From Collinsella sp. (GTDB taxonomy: Bacteria; Actinomycetota; Coriobacteriia; Coriobacteriales; Coriobacteriaceae), in the NCBI GenBank assembly GCA_018376905.1, contig JAHAAK010000021.1:1-39837 (forward strand): 39,837 bases of DNA, in the 5' to 3' direction. Each line of letters begins with the position of its first letter. The stretch's first letter is position 1. Position numbers and translations under genes: made by a program. This document shows, piece by piece, positions 39,837-39,837 of this stretch. The notes beneath the pieces were generated by a model that saw nothing but the letters and a program-made list of their open reading frames with translations, made no database searches and was not told the origin of the DNA.

Positions 39837-39837
39837 C

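Overview
The window looks like a chromosomal piece of a high-GC, Gram-positive-type actinobacterium, most likely class Coriobacteriia (a Collinsella-like gut species). This is inferred from gene content, not from a database search. The pointers are a high-GC third codon position, many TTG and GTG starts, a two-subunit (alpha2beta2) glycyl-tRNA synthetase, an MreBCD/RodA rod-shape cluster, a TagGH/Wzm-Wzt-type polysaccharide exporter and no outer-membrane genes. Almost everything is housekeeping. I see no phage, CRISPR array, insertion sequence or defence system.

Layout. (1) 1-2803: a membrane-anchored GT2 glycosyltransferase (- strand) diverges from a polysaccharide ABC exporter pair (+). (2) 2858-11881: a - strand operon carries every step from erythrose-4-phosphate plus PEP to chorismate, and on to phenylpyruvate and 4-hydroxyphenylpyruvate. 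Its order is DAHP synthase, tyrA, aroB, aroA, aroC, pheA (chorismate mutase/prephenate dehydratase/ACT), a fused aroE-aroK, and aroQ. The operon is bracketed by two + strand tRNA-Arg genes (TCT and CCG), and its leader holds a 20-codon ORF overlapping a terminator-like hairpin. (3) 11958-17887: a CtpE-like P-type ATPase, a zinc-ribbon membrane protein, a cyclophilin and a TPR membrane protein. (4) 18003-27608: mreB-mreC-mreD-PBP2-rodA, a DUF697-like protein, and the split radical SAM (TIGR03960-like) plus DUF2344 (TIGR03936-like) pair. (5) 27676-31679: rplU-rpmA-obgE-nadD-yqeK-rsfS. (6) 31773-33026: dinB on the - strand. (7) 33228-39699: rpsP-khpA-rimM-trmD-lepB, then glyQ-glyS-ppsR.

How the parts work together. 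The aro operon makes all precursors for Phe and Tyr, with likely feedback sites on DAHP synthase (N-terminal ferredoxin-like domain) and PheA (ACT domain). The mre block builds the lateral-wall elongasome: cytoskeleton, scaffold, transpeptidase and glycosyltransferase. The rplU and rpsP blocks couple ribosomal proteins to ribosome maturation factors (ObgE, RsfS, RimM, TrmD, KhpA).

The most unusual features are structural. There is a perfect 97-bp inverted repeat at the two ends of the window that duplicates the tail of the glycosyltransferase gene. REP-like palindromes of two families sit in and around the aro operon and behind rsfS. The aro leader may be an attenuator. AroE and AroK are fused. 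The P-type ATPase has Gln in place of the usual membrane Glu. I did not find a convincing new multi-gene system.
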